Positions 23,767-36,500 of a stretch of 64,000 bases of DNA are shown in pieces (the stretch's first letter is position 1; each line of letters begins with the position of its first letter). Under the pieces are notes generated by a model. It was not told the origin of the DNA. It did no database searches and was given only the letters and a program-made list of their open reading frames with translations. The position numbers and the translations under genes are program-made. This DNA comes from Dolomedes plantarius. Taxonomy: Eukaryota; Arthropoda; Arachnida; Araneae; Dolomedidae. The stretch covers positions 64,487,477-64,551,476 of the forward strand of contig OU015493.1 in NCBI GenBank assembly GCA_907164885.2, given 5' to 3'.

Positions 23767-25072
23767 CAGGGTGGCTAATAAATACTGTTACAAATATCGA
23801 ATCATTTAATTACACACAGATGAAATAGAAAATGGAAAATACAACAATATTATGAACATTATACATGAAAGTTTACCATGAAATAATTTTACTCGAATCG
23901 ACCGCCATCTTTATCGATTACTAAAGATAATCTCTTACGCCACTGTCCTATTGCTGCACGAATCATTTTATGAGGTAATTTGTCCCATTCACTCCGTATG
24001 GAAGCTTTGAGGGAGTCCAAACTTCTGTGCTGCTTAGCATTTACTTTAGACCCTAAAATCCCCCAAATGCAATAGTCTAAAGGATTTAGATCTGGTGAAG
24101 AAGGTGGCCAATCTGCTTGCTTGATAAACTTCGGGCAATTGGCATGGAGCCATTCCTGTGTTGTTTTGGATAGGTGGGACGGTGCTGAATCTTGCTGAAA
24201 TATCCAATTCTTTTTGGGATACAATCTGTTAGCATGTGGTAATAAACGTGTAGCCAATACTTTCTGTTTGTAATATTCATCATTGATTTTTACCCCTTTA
24301 TCGATGAATTTCAGAGGCAGTTTTCCATTGTGTGACACTGCAGCCCAAACCATAACAGAATTCTTGTTCTGAAAGCGTTTAACAGTTCGAAGATTTTCAG
24401 GTATATCCTCGAAGGTTGCTGAATATACAACATCATTTTTAGCATTATAACTTTGTTCTGTACAAAACAGCTTCTCATCAGTGAAAATTATTTTTTCAAC
24501 ACTTTTGCTACCGTGCCGGTTCAGCAATTTCTTACATCTTTGTAACCTTTTTACTATTTGTGCAGTAGTCAAACCTTGAACTTTTCTTTTGCGATAAGGG
24601 CGAAAACCCAGGTCTTCATTTATGATAAGTTGCATAGTTCTGCGACTGATGTTCTCTTCTGCAGCCATTTTATTTGCAGAACGTTGTGGATTTCTTCATA
24701 TCTTTTCACGAATTCTTTTGATACGTTCTTTTGTACGAACAGTGCGTGGACGACCGGACCTTGGTCGATCTTTACAGCTATTGGTATCCAGTAATCGATT
24801 TATAGTCCTATATATAAATGTCCTATTAAAACCAAGGCATTTTAATTGCTTAAATATTTTACCTGCAGAAAATCCGCGATCAAAAAGCTGTTTAACCATT
24901 AACCTTTTGGCTTCCATCTTTAAAAATATTCTACATGTTTTACTTTAAACAAAAATCTTCTGCGTTTACAAAAAGTTGCCAATCACACAAATAGATAGAT
25001 AAATTGTTTTTCCAAATGATTAAAATTAACTCTTATTTTTTTGGAGTGTTACAGTATTTATTAGCCACCCTG
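23767..25072 (-). mobile_element. maT-like (DD37D) transposon, nearly complete
   Basis: 1306 bp between TA dinucleotides. The ends CAGGGTGGCTAATAAATACT are identical at both termini for 22 bases (CAGGGTGGC...TG), then one mismatch, then ACA. One transposase frame fills most of it. The near-identity of the ends and the single lesion suggest a fairly young insertion. Confidence 0.93.
23889..24917 (-). pseudogene. maT-like DD37D transposase, one nonsense codon
   Basis: A 343-codon minus-strand frame starts ATG at 24917 and ends TAA at 23889. The N-terminal part (about residues 1-73) is an HTH with MVKQLFDRGFSAGKIFKQL and a GRPR hook (RPRSGRPRTV). A single in-frame TGA at 24696-24698 interrupts it; the frame then continues without a shift. 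The catalytic domain shows FTDEKLF (first Asp), VWAAVS, FQQDSAPSH (second Asp) and SPDLNPLDY (third Asp), with 37 residues between the second and third. That spacing defines DD37D, the maT group of the Tc1/mariner superfamily. The length of about 341 residues is normal. The protein would cut and paste the element at TA. Confidence 0.9.
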
Positions 25073-25074
25073 TA

Positions 25075-27652
25075 TTAAAATCCTAATTCAAAAGAAAGAA
25101 TTTAAATATACTGTCTCCAACCTCACAACTTGGGGTTCGAGAAAAATAGTGAGGGAAGCTGCGCAGGATATTCAAACAAACTGGCATCAAAAGCTAGCAC
25201 AAAGACCAAATAAAATTGTCATAAAAATCCAATTTCGAAAGGAAGTTTCGACCGATTTGTTTGAAAGGCACTCAACCGCAGAGTTAAGCCTACTGTGATG
25301 ATTTTTCACATTGAGAATGCGGCCATATTGCGAAACCCTTTACTGATATCATCCGTGATATCTGTGTTAAAATTATCATTTATAATGCAAATGCACTTAA
25401 CCACTCAAGCACCCATGTAATTCCTCCCGCCGCAGATAAATGGTATCAGAATCACACCAAAGGGAGACTTTGAGATGTGTAAGGAATAGCAGGGTCGGTT
25501 TTTCAAAGTGTGTAATTGAAAATTTCTCATATTTATATCACGCATAGCAACGTTTTCATATGTGACACAATTGTAACCAAGAAAATAAATTAAAAAGTCC
25601 AATTCTAGAGCTCATGTAACACGTAGCAATAATTTTACTATTTAAATAAATGCCAAATTTCTCGCAAATAATGATCTAAAGAAGCTATTTTTTATTCTGT
25701 CATGTGTAATAAATATAACACCATATAAAAATAATTAAAATTTTTATACACGGAATTGCTGAAATTTTTCTCATAGAAATAAAAAGCAATTCGAAATTAA
25801 TTTATTGAAAAGACCTCTCCAGTTCTAATCTGTACATTTCATCTGTTTCCAGAAGACATTTTCTCTCTATGGCCGAATAATTGAAAAAGCTTTTATTTTT
25901 AACACTTGAAGAAGACCAGCTGGCAGTTGCTCATATTCCCACAGCTCAGAACAACAGCTCGTGTAACAAGACTCTGAATATAGAATCCAGGGGCGAAATC
26001 TGAGAAGGCATTTTCAGAGTAAATTCTAAACAGTAAGGAGAATCTCTTTTCCTCCCAAATCCAAGAAATTCTTTTACTTCGATTCATATTTCACTGGCGT
26101 TTCAATTATCGGAAGCGAAATATTGCGAAATTTTTTGGGGAACAAAAGAGACGTTAAATTCGTGGGTGAAAAAAAAATGACAAATTCCTAGTCTTTATTT
26201 AAACGAAAATATTAAAAATTCCTGTAAAACGAATGACTGAAATCGATTTTAAGATCTAAAATAGGATTTCACTCCTCTCTTCCTAGCTCTAAACCAAGAC
26301 TATTTTATGCTATATGCTTCTAGTCAAGAATTGTACTTGATTTAAATTGAACTAAACTGAGGAAATCTCGCCGATTTCAGAAAATTGGGTCAAACCGAAA
26401 GCCACAAATATAATCTTTAATAATTCTAAATTATTACAGTAAAGTGCATATAGCTGTTTCAGCTGAATCAAGCATTTACGGCCTCATTCAGTTCTAATAT
26501 AATTGTAAAAATAATTTCATAAGACAAATCCGAGTAAGTAACAAGGTTAAGAACTGAAAACTATCCCCTCTGAAATTATTAATAGATGCTCACAGTAATG
26601 CAAGTTTGGTTTTTAGCATAAAATCAGCTTTGTGAAACAGAACTTCAGTTCTTAATTATACCATCTCAAAATCTTCAAACTATTTCAGCCAGTAATCAGC
26701 AAATCAAATTAAGTAATTGTCATGAAAAAAAAAGATATTATACATCACCCTAAATTTCAACATATATACATCAGTTTAGTCACGTACTTTACAATTTTAT
26801 AAAGTACGTCTTTTATGATATATCTATATTTTACATGGTCGGGAAATAAGCGATATGATTTAGCAGGAAAATAAAATTTTTATTGAAAAAAAGAGATAAG
26901 ATGAAATACGAAAGTATCAGATTTCTAGAAACACAAGAAAAAATTAGTTAAGGCTGTAGTTATCATTTCATGACTGTTTCTTCTTTTGTTAAAAATCTAT
27001 TAGATATTCCTTTTGCTACTTAAAAAAGATATATAATAAAATCTAGTTTCATCACGTCTGAGAAAAAAAAATTTCTTTCAAATTATGCCTAGTCTTCTAT
27101 CTTTATTAAAAATATTTTTAACAATTTTTTTTAAACTTCATGCTTCACTTCTGAACATTCACCGTCATTGCTGTTTATTCTAAGACGTAACTTGCAATGC
27201 TGAGGGCCGGTGTTTCTGGGGTGGTATATCATTAATACCCAGCCCAATTAGAATGCTAAATGTCCTTAAAACGCTCAATAGATGTCAGTACATTTTCAAC
27301 AGTAAACAAAAAAATTTCTCCCTTAATAAGAAGGGAGATTCTTTGAGAGACATTTTAGTATATGAGGGCAAATTAGACTGTAACCTACAGCTTGAATTCA
27401 AGTTGGCCGCAAACACCCATACCAACAACGGCGGTCAAACTCAACAGACTCAACTGACCGAATGACGGCTAGTTCCCTAGCCATTTTATCATCGTTCTGG
27501 TTAATCATTGGAGATTTACGGTTTGTCATCTCAAAATTCTAACCCTAAACTTTAAAACCTTTAAAGACCTTAACCTTCAGACACATTCGTGGTCAGGTTT
27601 TCACAATTGCCGACATTTGTATTGAAAAATTTTACGGACGCTGCTGGTGCTC
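25075..27652. other. unassigned AT-rich DNA
   Basis: I saw only small random frames and a tRNA A-box-like stretch near 25400 that lacks a B box. No gene supported. Confidence 0.45.
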
Positions 27653-28059
27653 TTAAGACTGTTCCATACTAACCCTACTGGATTCGCTCACCTCCATGTT
27701 AACCTATGAAGAAAATGTGTCTACTATTTACAGCTACATCAATGCTGATAATCCAATAAAAATGATAATATTTCCAGATAGCCTGAACTTTCGTGCACCT
27801 CGCATCAGTCCACCAAAGGAATTCGTGAGCGTTCATATCAGAATTTTCCCCCCGAAAAATTAAAATTTTAAAATATTATTTGCAATATTTTTAAAAAATG
27901 AAAAGTACCCCGAGGTGTAAAATTTCATGCTCTGTTATGGAGTAGAATTTCTTGAAAAGAATCTTTCAATCCAAGTCCGCCATTCTTGGACACATTTTTT
28001 TTCCATAGGTTAACACTGAGGTGAGCGAATTCAATAGGGTTAGTACAGAGCACCTTTAA
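27653..28059. mobile_element. TTAA-flanked MITE, copy B
   Basis: TTAA at 27653-27656 and 28056-28059 bound about 399 bp. The long inverted ends share CTAACCCTACTGGATTCGCT and its near complement, and the interior aligns with copy A. Confidence 0.85.
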
Positions 28060-28147
28060 AGTATCATTTTAAGATACATACACGAAAAATTAAGAAACTA
28101 TTGCCGCACCTGTAGTTCAGCAAGCTAATGATGGCGTTGACAATAAT

Positions 28148-28896
28148 TAGGGATACGTAAATTTCGCATAAAAAATATCGAAATTTCGCAACAAAAAAGA
28201 ATACAATATATAAAATTTCGCATTTATTCGCAAAAAAATAAAAATTCAAAAATTCCACGTTTATTAAAAAAAAATTACAATTTTACTTACTTTGATAGGT
28301 AAATATCAAAATTCTTTGTTAAAAGCTAACATTGTAGTAGTCTCCACAGTATGTTATTTTGCTTTCTGTCATTAATTTCTATGTTGTATCTCAGCATCTG
28401 CTCTGTTAACGGGACTATAGAAGCTTTGTATAGCTGCCTTTGCAAAATTAAGGTAGCAGTATTTCGTCACAATTAAAATCTGTATAACATCAACAGAAGT
28501 CACGGAGTTGACTACTTAAGTAGATGAAACACCCTTGACTTTGGCGCTCAAGAGACGTTCTTAAGTCTACTAAATTTCTCCACCAAACTTGATGGTTGCT
28601 TTTTACAGTTAGATTTTTTTGGTACGACTCCGGTACGGAAAATCTGTCCTGGTTAAATTCGGAGCAAATCCGAAAGAGAGTGAGATTTCTCAGTTATAGA
28701 CCTCGTATGGTCTTAGTTAAGCTATTATGTTAAGAAATTATTACTATTATTACCCTTATTTCGCTTAAAAAGCCGTCTATCACCAAGTTTTCCCCGAAAA
28801 GTAGGAAAGAAATAATTTTCGCATTTATTCGCTCATATCGGCAGATTTCGCTTTTATTCGCATCTATTTCGTAAATAAGAAAATTACGTATCCCTA
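28148..28896. mobile_element. non-autonomous hAT-type element (family H1), copy 2
   Basis: 749 bp, ends TAGGGATACGTAAATTTCGC and TAGGGATACGTAATTTTCTT. The 8-bp flanks ACAATAAT (28140-28147) and ACAATAGT (28897-28904) match at 7 of 8. Non-coding. Confidence 0.88.
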
Positions 28897-28904
28897 ACAA
28901 TAGT

Positions 28905-29411
28905 CATTACTAAAAGACAGAAAGAATATTTTAGTCTCATTTTCTATAGGTCCTAAAATAGGGACTATTTCAAATATATTTCTCCTAAGTCCTCATCATT
29001 TTTTACAGATACGTTTTTATGTTTCTTAATTTTATGAGGGATTTTATTTTATATATACCAAACTCCGGGTCACCCGTGCGTCCAGGCGTCTGAACTGAAC
29101 CGTGTATAATGATTTAAATTTAGTTCTATCTAAAAGTAAGTATCTATCTAAGAAGTGAAATATATTTTCAATTTTTCCTCTCATAAAAGTTCTGTTTATT
29201 CCTTTCTGTACGAGTCATGTTGTCATCATTTTATACCATTTGAACTTTATTACCAAACTGTCTCTTTTCTGACGTATCAATGATCTAAGCATAAATACGG
29301 CTGGCAGTATAAATTTACATTCTCTCTTTGGCTTTGCACAATGCTAGGTGGCCCGTGAAACTTTCGCATGCGAATAATATACAATTAATTTTATATCGAG
29401 GTTGGTGGTCA
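28905..29411. other. unassigned DNA
   Basis: No gene recognised. Confidence 0.4.
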
Positions 29412-29690
29412 TCATTTTCTCACATATTGAATTAATCTTCGAACTTTGACATGAGACCATAAGGGCGAACGTTTGATATTGGTTTTAACTATATCTGTCC
29501 TATTTGCATGTCTAAAGACGGGCAATAGTTGTCGAAAATCACCTCCAAATAGAATTATTTTGCCCGCAAAGAGCGGATTAACATTCATGATGTCTCTTAA
29601 TAGTCTATCTGCAACAGTAATGGCGTCTTTAGGGACCATGGACACTTCGTCCCAAATAAATATAAATAAGCTTCACGGAGCATCTGTGTA
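29412..29690 (-). pseudogene. Pif1-type helicase fragment from another Helitron
   Basis: The minus-strand frame reads IFIWDEVSMVPKDAI (Walker B, DE) and then LFGGDFRQLLPV, the next conserved Pif1 block, then LIQYVRK where LT-NMR is usual. The Walker A part upstream and the rest downstream are missing or shifted. It is clearly diverged from the helicase at 58556-62671, so it comes from a different Helitron lineage. Confidence 0.8.
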
Positions 29691-30297
29691 GTTGCATAGA
29701 TCAGGCGGAGGTTTCTAAGACATGCACAGGTACCATTTTAATTCAATTTTTAATGCAATGTGCAATTATAAATCAACAATTCGTCAGAAGCGAAGAACTT
29801 TAAAATGGTACTTCATTTATCGATTTTGGTTGAATATGAAGTCAGATAAAGAGATCGTCACGAAAAATCACTTTCTAGAAATAATATATAATATGAAGTT
29901 GATCAAAACTCGATCAAAATCAGTTTATTCGATGCCAATCTTGATTTTAAAGCATGGAGTTTATCAGTTCTTTATACGGACATATCTTTTCTGTCTGAAT
30001 AAGTTGAAATCTTAATGTACTAAGCAAAAAATCTCTTGAAATATTTCCGTTCCTTTATGAAACAACAAACCCCATTTTGTGTAAGAGTTGAACGAAAGCT
30101 TGAGCTACAGAAGAAATTCGTGATTCCATTCCCTTTGTCAATCAGCGATTACCTTCTACAGCCCAATAAATCAAAATGTTTTACTTCGATTTCACGTTCC
30201 CACAAGTGTTTGAAACATTGATTAACAAAATTATATACATGACATATGCTGTGAAGAATCAAAAGAAGTTAAAATCCTGACATTTAAGGATAAATGC
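29691..30297. other. unassigned AT-rich DNA
   Basis: Open frames at 29722-30015 and 30036-30221 show no family features. Confidence 0.4.
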
Positions 30298-30675
30298 TTA
30301 AGGCTAATATGTACTAACCCCCATTGGATTCGCTCACCTCATGTCAACCTATGTTGAAAATTAGTCGTCGGATTGCCGACTTGGATTCAAAGATTTTTTT
30401 TTTAATTGTACTCCGTCATAGAGAAAGAAATTTTACATTTGTGTACATTTTACGTTTTTTTAAATGCAATTAATATTTTAAAATTTAAATTATTCGGGAG
30501 GAAATCTGGTATAGTGTGTTTTAAACTCTCATAAATTCCTTCGGTGGACGAAATCTATAAAATGAATCCTGTAGCGCTTGGCAGAAAAGTTCAGGCTATC
30601 TGACAATACGAATTGTATTTGATTATCAGCATTTATGTACCTGTAAATAGTTGACAAAAATGCATTTTAAATAAA
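30298..30675. mobile_element. TTAA-flanked MITE, copy C (one end lost)
   Basis: TTAA at 30298-30301 followed by GGCTAATATGTACTAACCCC. The interior aligns with copy A in reverse orientation and stops near 30675 without the second inverted end. Confidence 0.75.
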
Positions 30676-31760
30676 AAATTTGAGGGCAGAGCTTAACCCC
30701 CCTATAGAGAGAGAGCCATTACAATCCCTTAAAATGTCAATCCTAAGGGGGATGGAATTTTCGAACTGTCAACTATACTCCTCCCACAAGAAGAGTCTGC
30801 AAGAAGAGGAAAAGAGAAATATGATTTTTTTCTTAGTAAATTGTAGTCTTAAAATGACTCTAAGAGTGTATTTGAGAATGTTTTGAAGAGGAAATCTCAT
30901 ATTTAAAAAACTCAAAATCTATATGAAAACTAAGATTTCACTTCCCTCCCCCCCAAAAAAAAAAAAAATAAATAAATAAAATCCTGTTTATCGTCGGTCA
31001 GTGCGTCGCGGTATTACCGGCCTGGGATAATTTTGTTGAACGCCTCAGTAATGACTTTCGCTTGTTGTTGGGAGAATCGCTACTATGATTCAAGTAGAAA
31101 GTAAAAGTATGAATTGTATAAAATGGTTATATATGTACATACATGTAGGTAGAAAGAAAAGTGCTGAAAATATTGCTAATATCTGTAGCGAATTTGAATG
31201 GTATGGAAATGTTTGAATTTTTCTATTTGTTGGTAAATATGTTATGTATAACTTATTGAATCTTTGTATTTAAAATGTTTGTATTGGAATTTATACTAAT
31301 AATTGCAAACCAGATTGTCGTGATGACCTTTATGGGTCGTGGTATGGTGGTTGCTGTCAAGGATAAAATTTTACCTTGAGATTAATTTCGGCTTAACTTT
31401 ATCAGTTGGTTTGGTACTGCGGTACACCGTTGCGTCGGCTATCGAAATTGACACGAATAGGGTGCCTGGATAAGGTCCTTCGTCAGGATGCTATCCCAGC
31501 TGATCTACCAGCTATCTGCCATTAGAAACCGGATGCCTCAAGGCGGGTCGTTGGTGCAAGTCGAGTATGCTTATCGTCTAGAATCGCTTTAAATAAATTT
31601 TGCATTGGGACGATTGACTGCTGTAAGTTCAAACGGGTGAAAGGTATAGCAAAGTGCTATAAATATTGTAAATAATCAACTTATATTGTTAAAATCAACT
31701 TAAAGCTTAAACGCAATGCGCCGGCAAGGATTCATATTCCTAGCAGTTCGAAACTTTTTG
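30676..31760. other. unassigned DNA with an A-rich run at about 30956-30980
   Basis: A stretch of more balanced base composition at 31350-31600 matches nothing else in the window and has no long frame. Confidence 0.4.
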
Positions 31761-31935
31761 AGCCAGTGATGGCCAAATGGCTAGGGCGCTGGCGTTTAGT
31801 TTAGATCCTGTGGGTTCGAGTCTCACTACTGGCATGGATGTTTGTAGTCGCTCTGAATCGGCTTTAAAATGTAGGTCCCGGTCTAATTATCCCTCGTGTA
31901 GCAAAATGTTGATCGCAGAGCACCAAACCAACCAA
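31761..31935 (+). mobile_element. tRNA-derived SINE (family S2), copy 2
   Basis: The head begins GCCAGTGATGGCCAAATGGC and ends ACTACTGGC, so the acceptor arms can still mostly pair. A box, B box (GGGTTCGAGTCTC) and the body match 8993-9177. The tail is ACCAAACCAACC. The extra body rules out a plain tRNA gene. Confidence 0.82.
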
Positions 31936-32179
31936 TCGAATGTTTTTGAGAGGGCGCGTTATTAAGAAAACTTGTGGCGATATTATCGACAAGAATCTTG
32001 CATTCATATATCAACTCACAACTTCATATTATTGTAGAGAACCTGAAAAATTCAACTCATGATAAGAACAAACCCTGATTGAAACTTTTACTAAGTTTCA
32101 AAATCTACGAAAAACCTTTTGCCCATAAAAAAATCTTTTCAAAATAGCCTGTTTCTTCTCTCTTTCATCAAATTAAATG
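31936..32179. other. unassigned AT-rich DNA
   Basis: Nothing recognised. Confidence 0.4.
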
Positions 32180-33170
32180 TTGAGGAAGTATTTTTATCAC
32201 CACTGGCGAAAAATGAAAATTTCAGTAAAGTTCTTAAGCGCCATTAAAATAAAGCGTTGATAGACATAGTCCTATGTTTAGGGGTTTTTCATTAAAACAT
32301 CTACTAATTTCCGAAGAATACAAAAGAATTTTTCACACAAAATCTTTAAGATATAGAGCTTATTTCTTTCTGTTCACTTTCGATAAAATAAATGGGACGG
32401 CTTTTATTTCCGCTGGCAAAAAATTAAATTTCTACCAGTTTACACTGAAATTTCAATTGATTTCTAAAGTATAAGAAAGGACCTTAACACAAAATCCTGA
32501 AAGAATCTTCACAGAATGAAGCGTATATATTTCTGAACATTTTCAGAAAAACATTTGTAGAGGTAGTATTTTTAGCATTGCTGACGAAAAATGCAAATTT
32601 CTGTTAAGCGCTAAAGCCATTAAAATTAAGTAAACATTGTTAATTAAACCAGTAAATGGATAACTTGCATATTTTCACTGACGAAAAATTAAATTTCGTT
32701 CAGCATACATTGAAATTTCAATTGATAATTAAAGTATAATAAAGTATCTTTAACACAAAATCCGGAAAGACTCACAAAATGAAGCTGATATCTTTCTGCA
32801 CATTTTCAGTAAAGCATATCGCACCCGGGCAAGAAAAGTGACACGAGTCAAAAAATGGCAATTTAGAGGTTATGTCATTGAAAAATATGTATGAAGTGCC
32901 CCTTCGTGCACGAAAAGCGACACATCTCTATCTCGCAATTTCTCCACCTGGGGGCATTTGGATCAGTTTTATTGTAATGCTAATTCAATTTGTATAGTAT
33001 TCTTTAAGTGGATTTGTCTCAAATGCTGCATTTTTGAGTTGTGTCATTTTTCTTGCCGGAGTTCGATATGTAGCGGTAGTATTTTTAGCAAAGCTTGCGA
33101 AAAATTACAAATTTCTGCAAAGCAGTAAAGCCACTAAAATTAAGTAAGCATTGTTGGTTATATCTGTAAA
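32180..33170. repeat. degenerate tandem array, about 380-bp unit
   Basis: The motif AGTATTTTTA(G/T)CA, then a CGAAAAAT motif, recurs at about 32185, 32565 and 33072. A half-unit motif with AAAAATTAAATTTC recurs at about 32430 and 32685. Units are well diverged. A MITE at 32820-33065 interrupts the third unit. Confidence 0.65.
32820..33065. mobile_element. 246-bp MITE with ATAT flanks
   Basis: The left end CGCACCCGGGCAAGAAAAGT and, inward from the right, CGAACTCCGGCAAGAAAAAT, continuing about 32 bp. ATAT flanks both sides. Comparing the neighbouring tandem unit gives the uninterrupted order around the insertion. Confidence 0.8.
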
Positions 33171-33196
33171 CGAAAAACTTGCATAATGTAGATATC

Positions 33197-33552
33197 TACT
33201 GTTGTTGTTGTTATTGTTTCTAATGCCCCCTGGTGGAATTTATTCCAGACCAGGTCCATATAGGCTAGCGGGCAGAGGGATGCGGCTCCGGTTTATAATG
33301 GCAGCACAAGGGTTGGAGTCCGATTTAGCCAGGTGCCACCGCAATTTTGACCGAGCACCCCCAAGGGTGACATCTGGGGGGAAGTACCCTTTCCCACTCT
33401 CTCTGACTTCACAGAGAGACTTTCTGGTCTACGGATGTAACGTGCCCATATCCGACCTAGACACGGCGGTATTTAAAGGAGCTTGTTTGGATTCCATCCG
33501 AGCACCCTCAGCACCGAAAGCTGACGTGCTACAACTAGGCTACCTTGAGCCC
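33197..33552 (-). mobile_element. tRNA-derived SINE (family S3), copy 1
   Basis: Flanked by TAGATATC at 33189-33196 and 33553-33560. On the minus strand a degenerate A box (GTAGCCTAGTTGTAGCACG) and B box (GGATGGAATCC) open it. The 3' tail is (AAC)n-like (GTTGTTGTTGTT on the plus strand). The 117-codon open frame inside is SINE sequence. Confidence 0.83.
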
Positions 33553-33560
33553 TAGATATC

Positions 33561-36500
33561 AACTAAACTTTACGAACGACTCACTCTCATGCATAAAGCA
33601 AACAGACGTTTCTATGTTAAATTTAATCCAAAGACCACTGAATTCCTGCATTTGGCTGGGCATGTGGCCTCTATTAACTGATTCTGCTGTTAAAAGCCAA
33701 ATGTACCGTTGACTTTCAAGAGAAAAAAAAATATGTTATTTCTAAAACGAAATTGAAACGCATTTCATCTCGTTCAACTGTGTAAATAACTCCAGAGTAA
33801 ATTAGTTTTATTCAAACACAACTTTGAGCGACAGTAAATTTGAGAGGAGCTAATCAAATATGTGAAGTTTGTTCAAGCTAATCTAATTTTGAAATGTTAG
33901 ATTGCGAATGTTACCAGCGGACAAGAGGGATAAATATTGAAATTTGTCAAATAATTACATACGATTTTCTCTTCTTGGTAAGCTTATTTGCCCTTACAGG
34001 TTACTCGCGTGCTTTGTTTGAAAGATGCAAAGTTTGATTGTGCTATATTGATAGTAAACAGATAAGTCCTTGTTGATACTGAAATTAAAAATTGGAAATG
34101 ATATAACAGATGCGTGAAACATTTCTATAAGTGAAGCGTTTTGATTGAAAGTTATCTTTACTGTTAAATGTATTCAAAAATTGCCCATTAGCTTTGAACA
34201 CCGTAGCTGTGAAGAAAGTTTACGGAAACGTTGACAAATTTCATTTCTGACCTTGAGCAATTGTTTCTGTTGTAGGCTTTTTTATAGCATTTTCAATTCT
34301 AATGCGTGAAGGAATTTCCATGACGTGCAGGTAAAGATACCTAAATGTAAAGAACGCGTGTTTTGAATGTCAGTATTGAAGTGGAACTTGATCAGCGTTT
34401 GATGAGTTTCTAGGGGTATCGGTATTTTTTAAAGAAAATTTGTAGCTTTATAATCATAAAGAGATTAGTTTTCAGACATTATTTCTTCTTCTGCTATAGC
34501 TGCTACAACAGTATATGGATATCATAAATCTTACTTTATATATAATTGTCTGTGTGTTTGTATGAATGCAAACTAATTCCGCTTATGACGTTTTGCTGCG
34601 TTATTCTTATATTCGACAGGTACGTTGAGCGAAGAGAGAATAAGAGAGACAACATCTGTCACCGACTAACCTACGAATTCGGAAGCATCTATGAATGCTA
34701 CAACTGTTTAAGACAGTCTATCACATATTTTTTGTCCTTAAGGGATCATCTAATGTACCGAGAGAAAAAGAGCACATGCCTTACTTTAAACATACCCTTA
34801 ATTCAATATTTTTTGCCAAACAAATTCTCAGTTTAATCTTTTGCATGCCTTACTTTAGCCTTAGAATCCTGTAATATTTTAGCCATAAAATATAAATTTC
34901 ACAGAATTTTTTTTAACATCATCTGAATATATCGGAAATTTGGCCTTTTCGTTTGTGCAAACTTTATTCGAGTAAATTTCAAAAAATAAAATTTACATTA
35001 CTCGCAATTTATAATACACAGAAAACATCATTTGATTTTCATAATTTAGTTTCTTAGAAATTAAGAAATCTCCCAAGAGAAGATTTAGAAAGTTTTAAGC
35101 AGTTATTCTTGGTGAATTAACAGAGTACTAGAATACCCGTAGCCCCTTCAGTCTTACACAGTATTCCTAAGTTACAAAGATTTCAAGCTATTTTCGACAT
35201 TTTGAGATGATTTGAGTTAATTTGATTCAATATTTCAATATGTTCGTGTTATCTAAAATGCAAATAAATAATCATTCCTATTATTTTTTACAAGTTATGT
35301 ATGTAATAGTAAACAAAGCAGTTATTTCAAGGCATTTCTGGTTGGTCTGACACTTATCAGAAAATAAAAGTTTTTAAATAAAATATTACTTTTTCAACCG
35401 ACAGATGAGAGCAGTACAATTTCTAATGAACCCATCTTCCGTCATTAGTGATGATTAGACTATAAAAAGTGATTTATAATGGCTTTAATTTCGATCAGAA
35501 ACCATTTATGTTCTTTTTGGAGGTGATTACTAACCAAATCTGGATACTTCTGAATTTTATTTTTGTTATTTCAGAATTATTAATCATGTTTTTTTTTCCA
35601 TTTGGTATGCAGCAAAAATTAATGAACACTTAAAAAATATCACTAAATTGTTATTAATTGAAACCACATCCTTAAAAATGTATCTAAATCAATAATTCCT
35701 GTCCCATGGAACTGTTTTGTATCTGTTTTAACCATTGCAAGAGCCATCACATTCTTAGAAATATGATGGTATTCTGAAATAATATTTACAATATTACATT
35801 ACAGAAGAATTAACTCACCTTTAATGTTACAAATTAAGTTAAAAATACAGATTAAATTATTAATTTTATAATTTAATACAGATCAAGTTACAAAAGTAGA
35901 GACACTGTGTTAATTAAATCGAATCTAATCAAACACAAAATTTATTTCATAAATCAAAAATATTTATTTCACTTTTAAAAGCACTGTACTCAAACATAAC
36001 TTCACCTCTTATCGTTTAATATGGAATTTTTTTTTGCTGTATATGTTGCTCATATACTGAAAGCAATGCTGAAATGAAAAAAAACACATCAATTAATATA
36101 TCAATAACAAGCGTTCGAAAAATTATGAGTGTATTCAGTACAACATCTGATATTTGGAAAAGAAAGTAGAAAAAAAAATTCCTTAAAAATACTTCTAAAA
36201 TTCAAATGTATGCCATAAAATGTACATAACATATGCCATAAAATGTACCATAAAATGCCATACAAATGTATGCCATAAACCTGAATTTTTAACACATCGT
36301 TTACTTATTTAAAAAAATTATTTTTTAAATTATAGACCAATTCACTTAATCCAAATTGTGCTTGTTGCAAATGAAGATACTATAGATAATTCCTTCCAAT
36401 CCTGAGAATAGTAATGTTTAAATGATATAATTTGTATATTTGCAAACATTACAAGAAAGCCAAGGGTTTTCTTACGCTGTAAATTTATTATGTGCCCATA

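Noticed and set aside
25380..25440. tRNA gene on the minus strand
   Set aside because: An A-box-like GAGTGGTTAAGTGC is present but there is no B box at the right distance and no cloverleaf.
33202..33555. 117-codon gene
   Set aside because: It lies wholly in a SINE with Pol III boxes and a target duplication.
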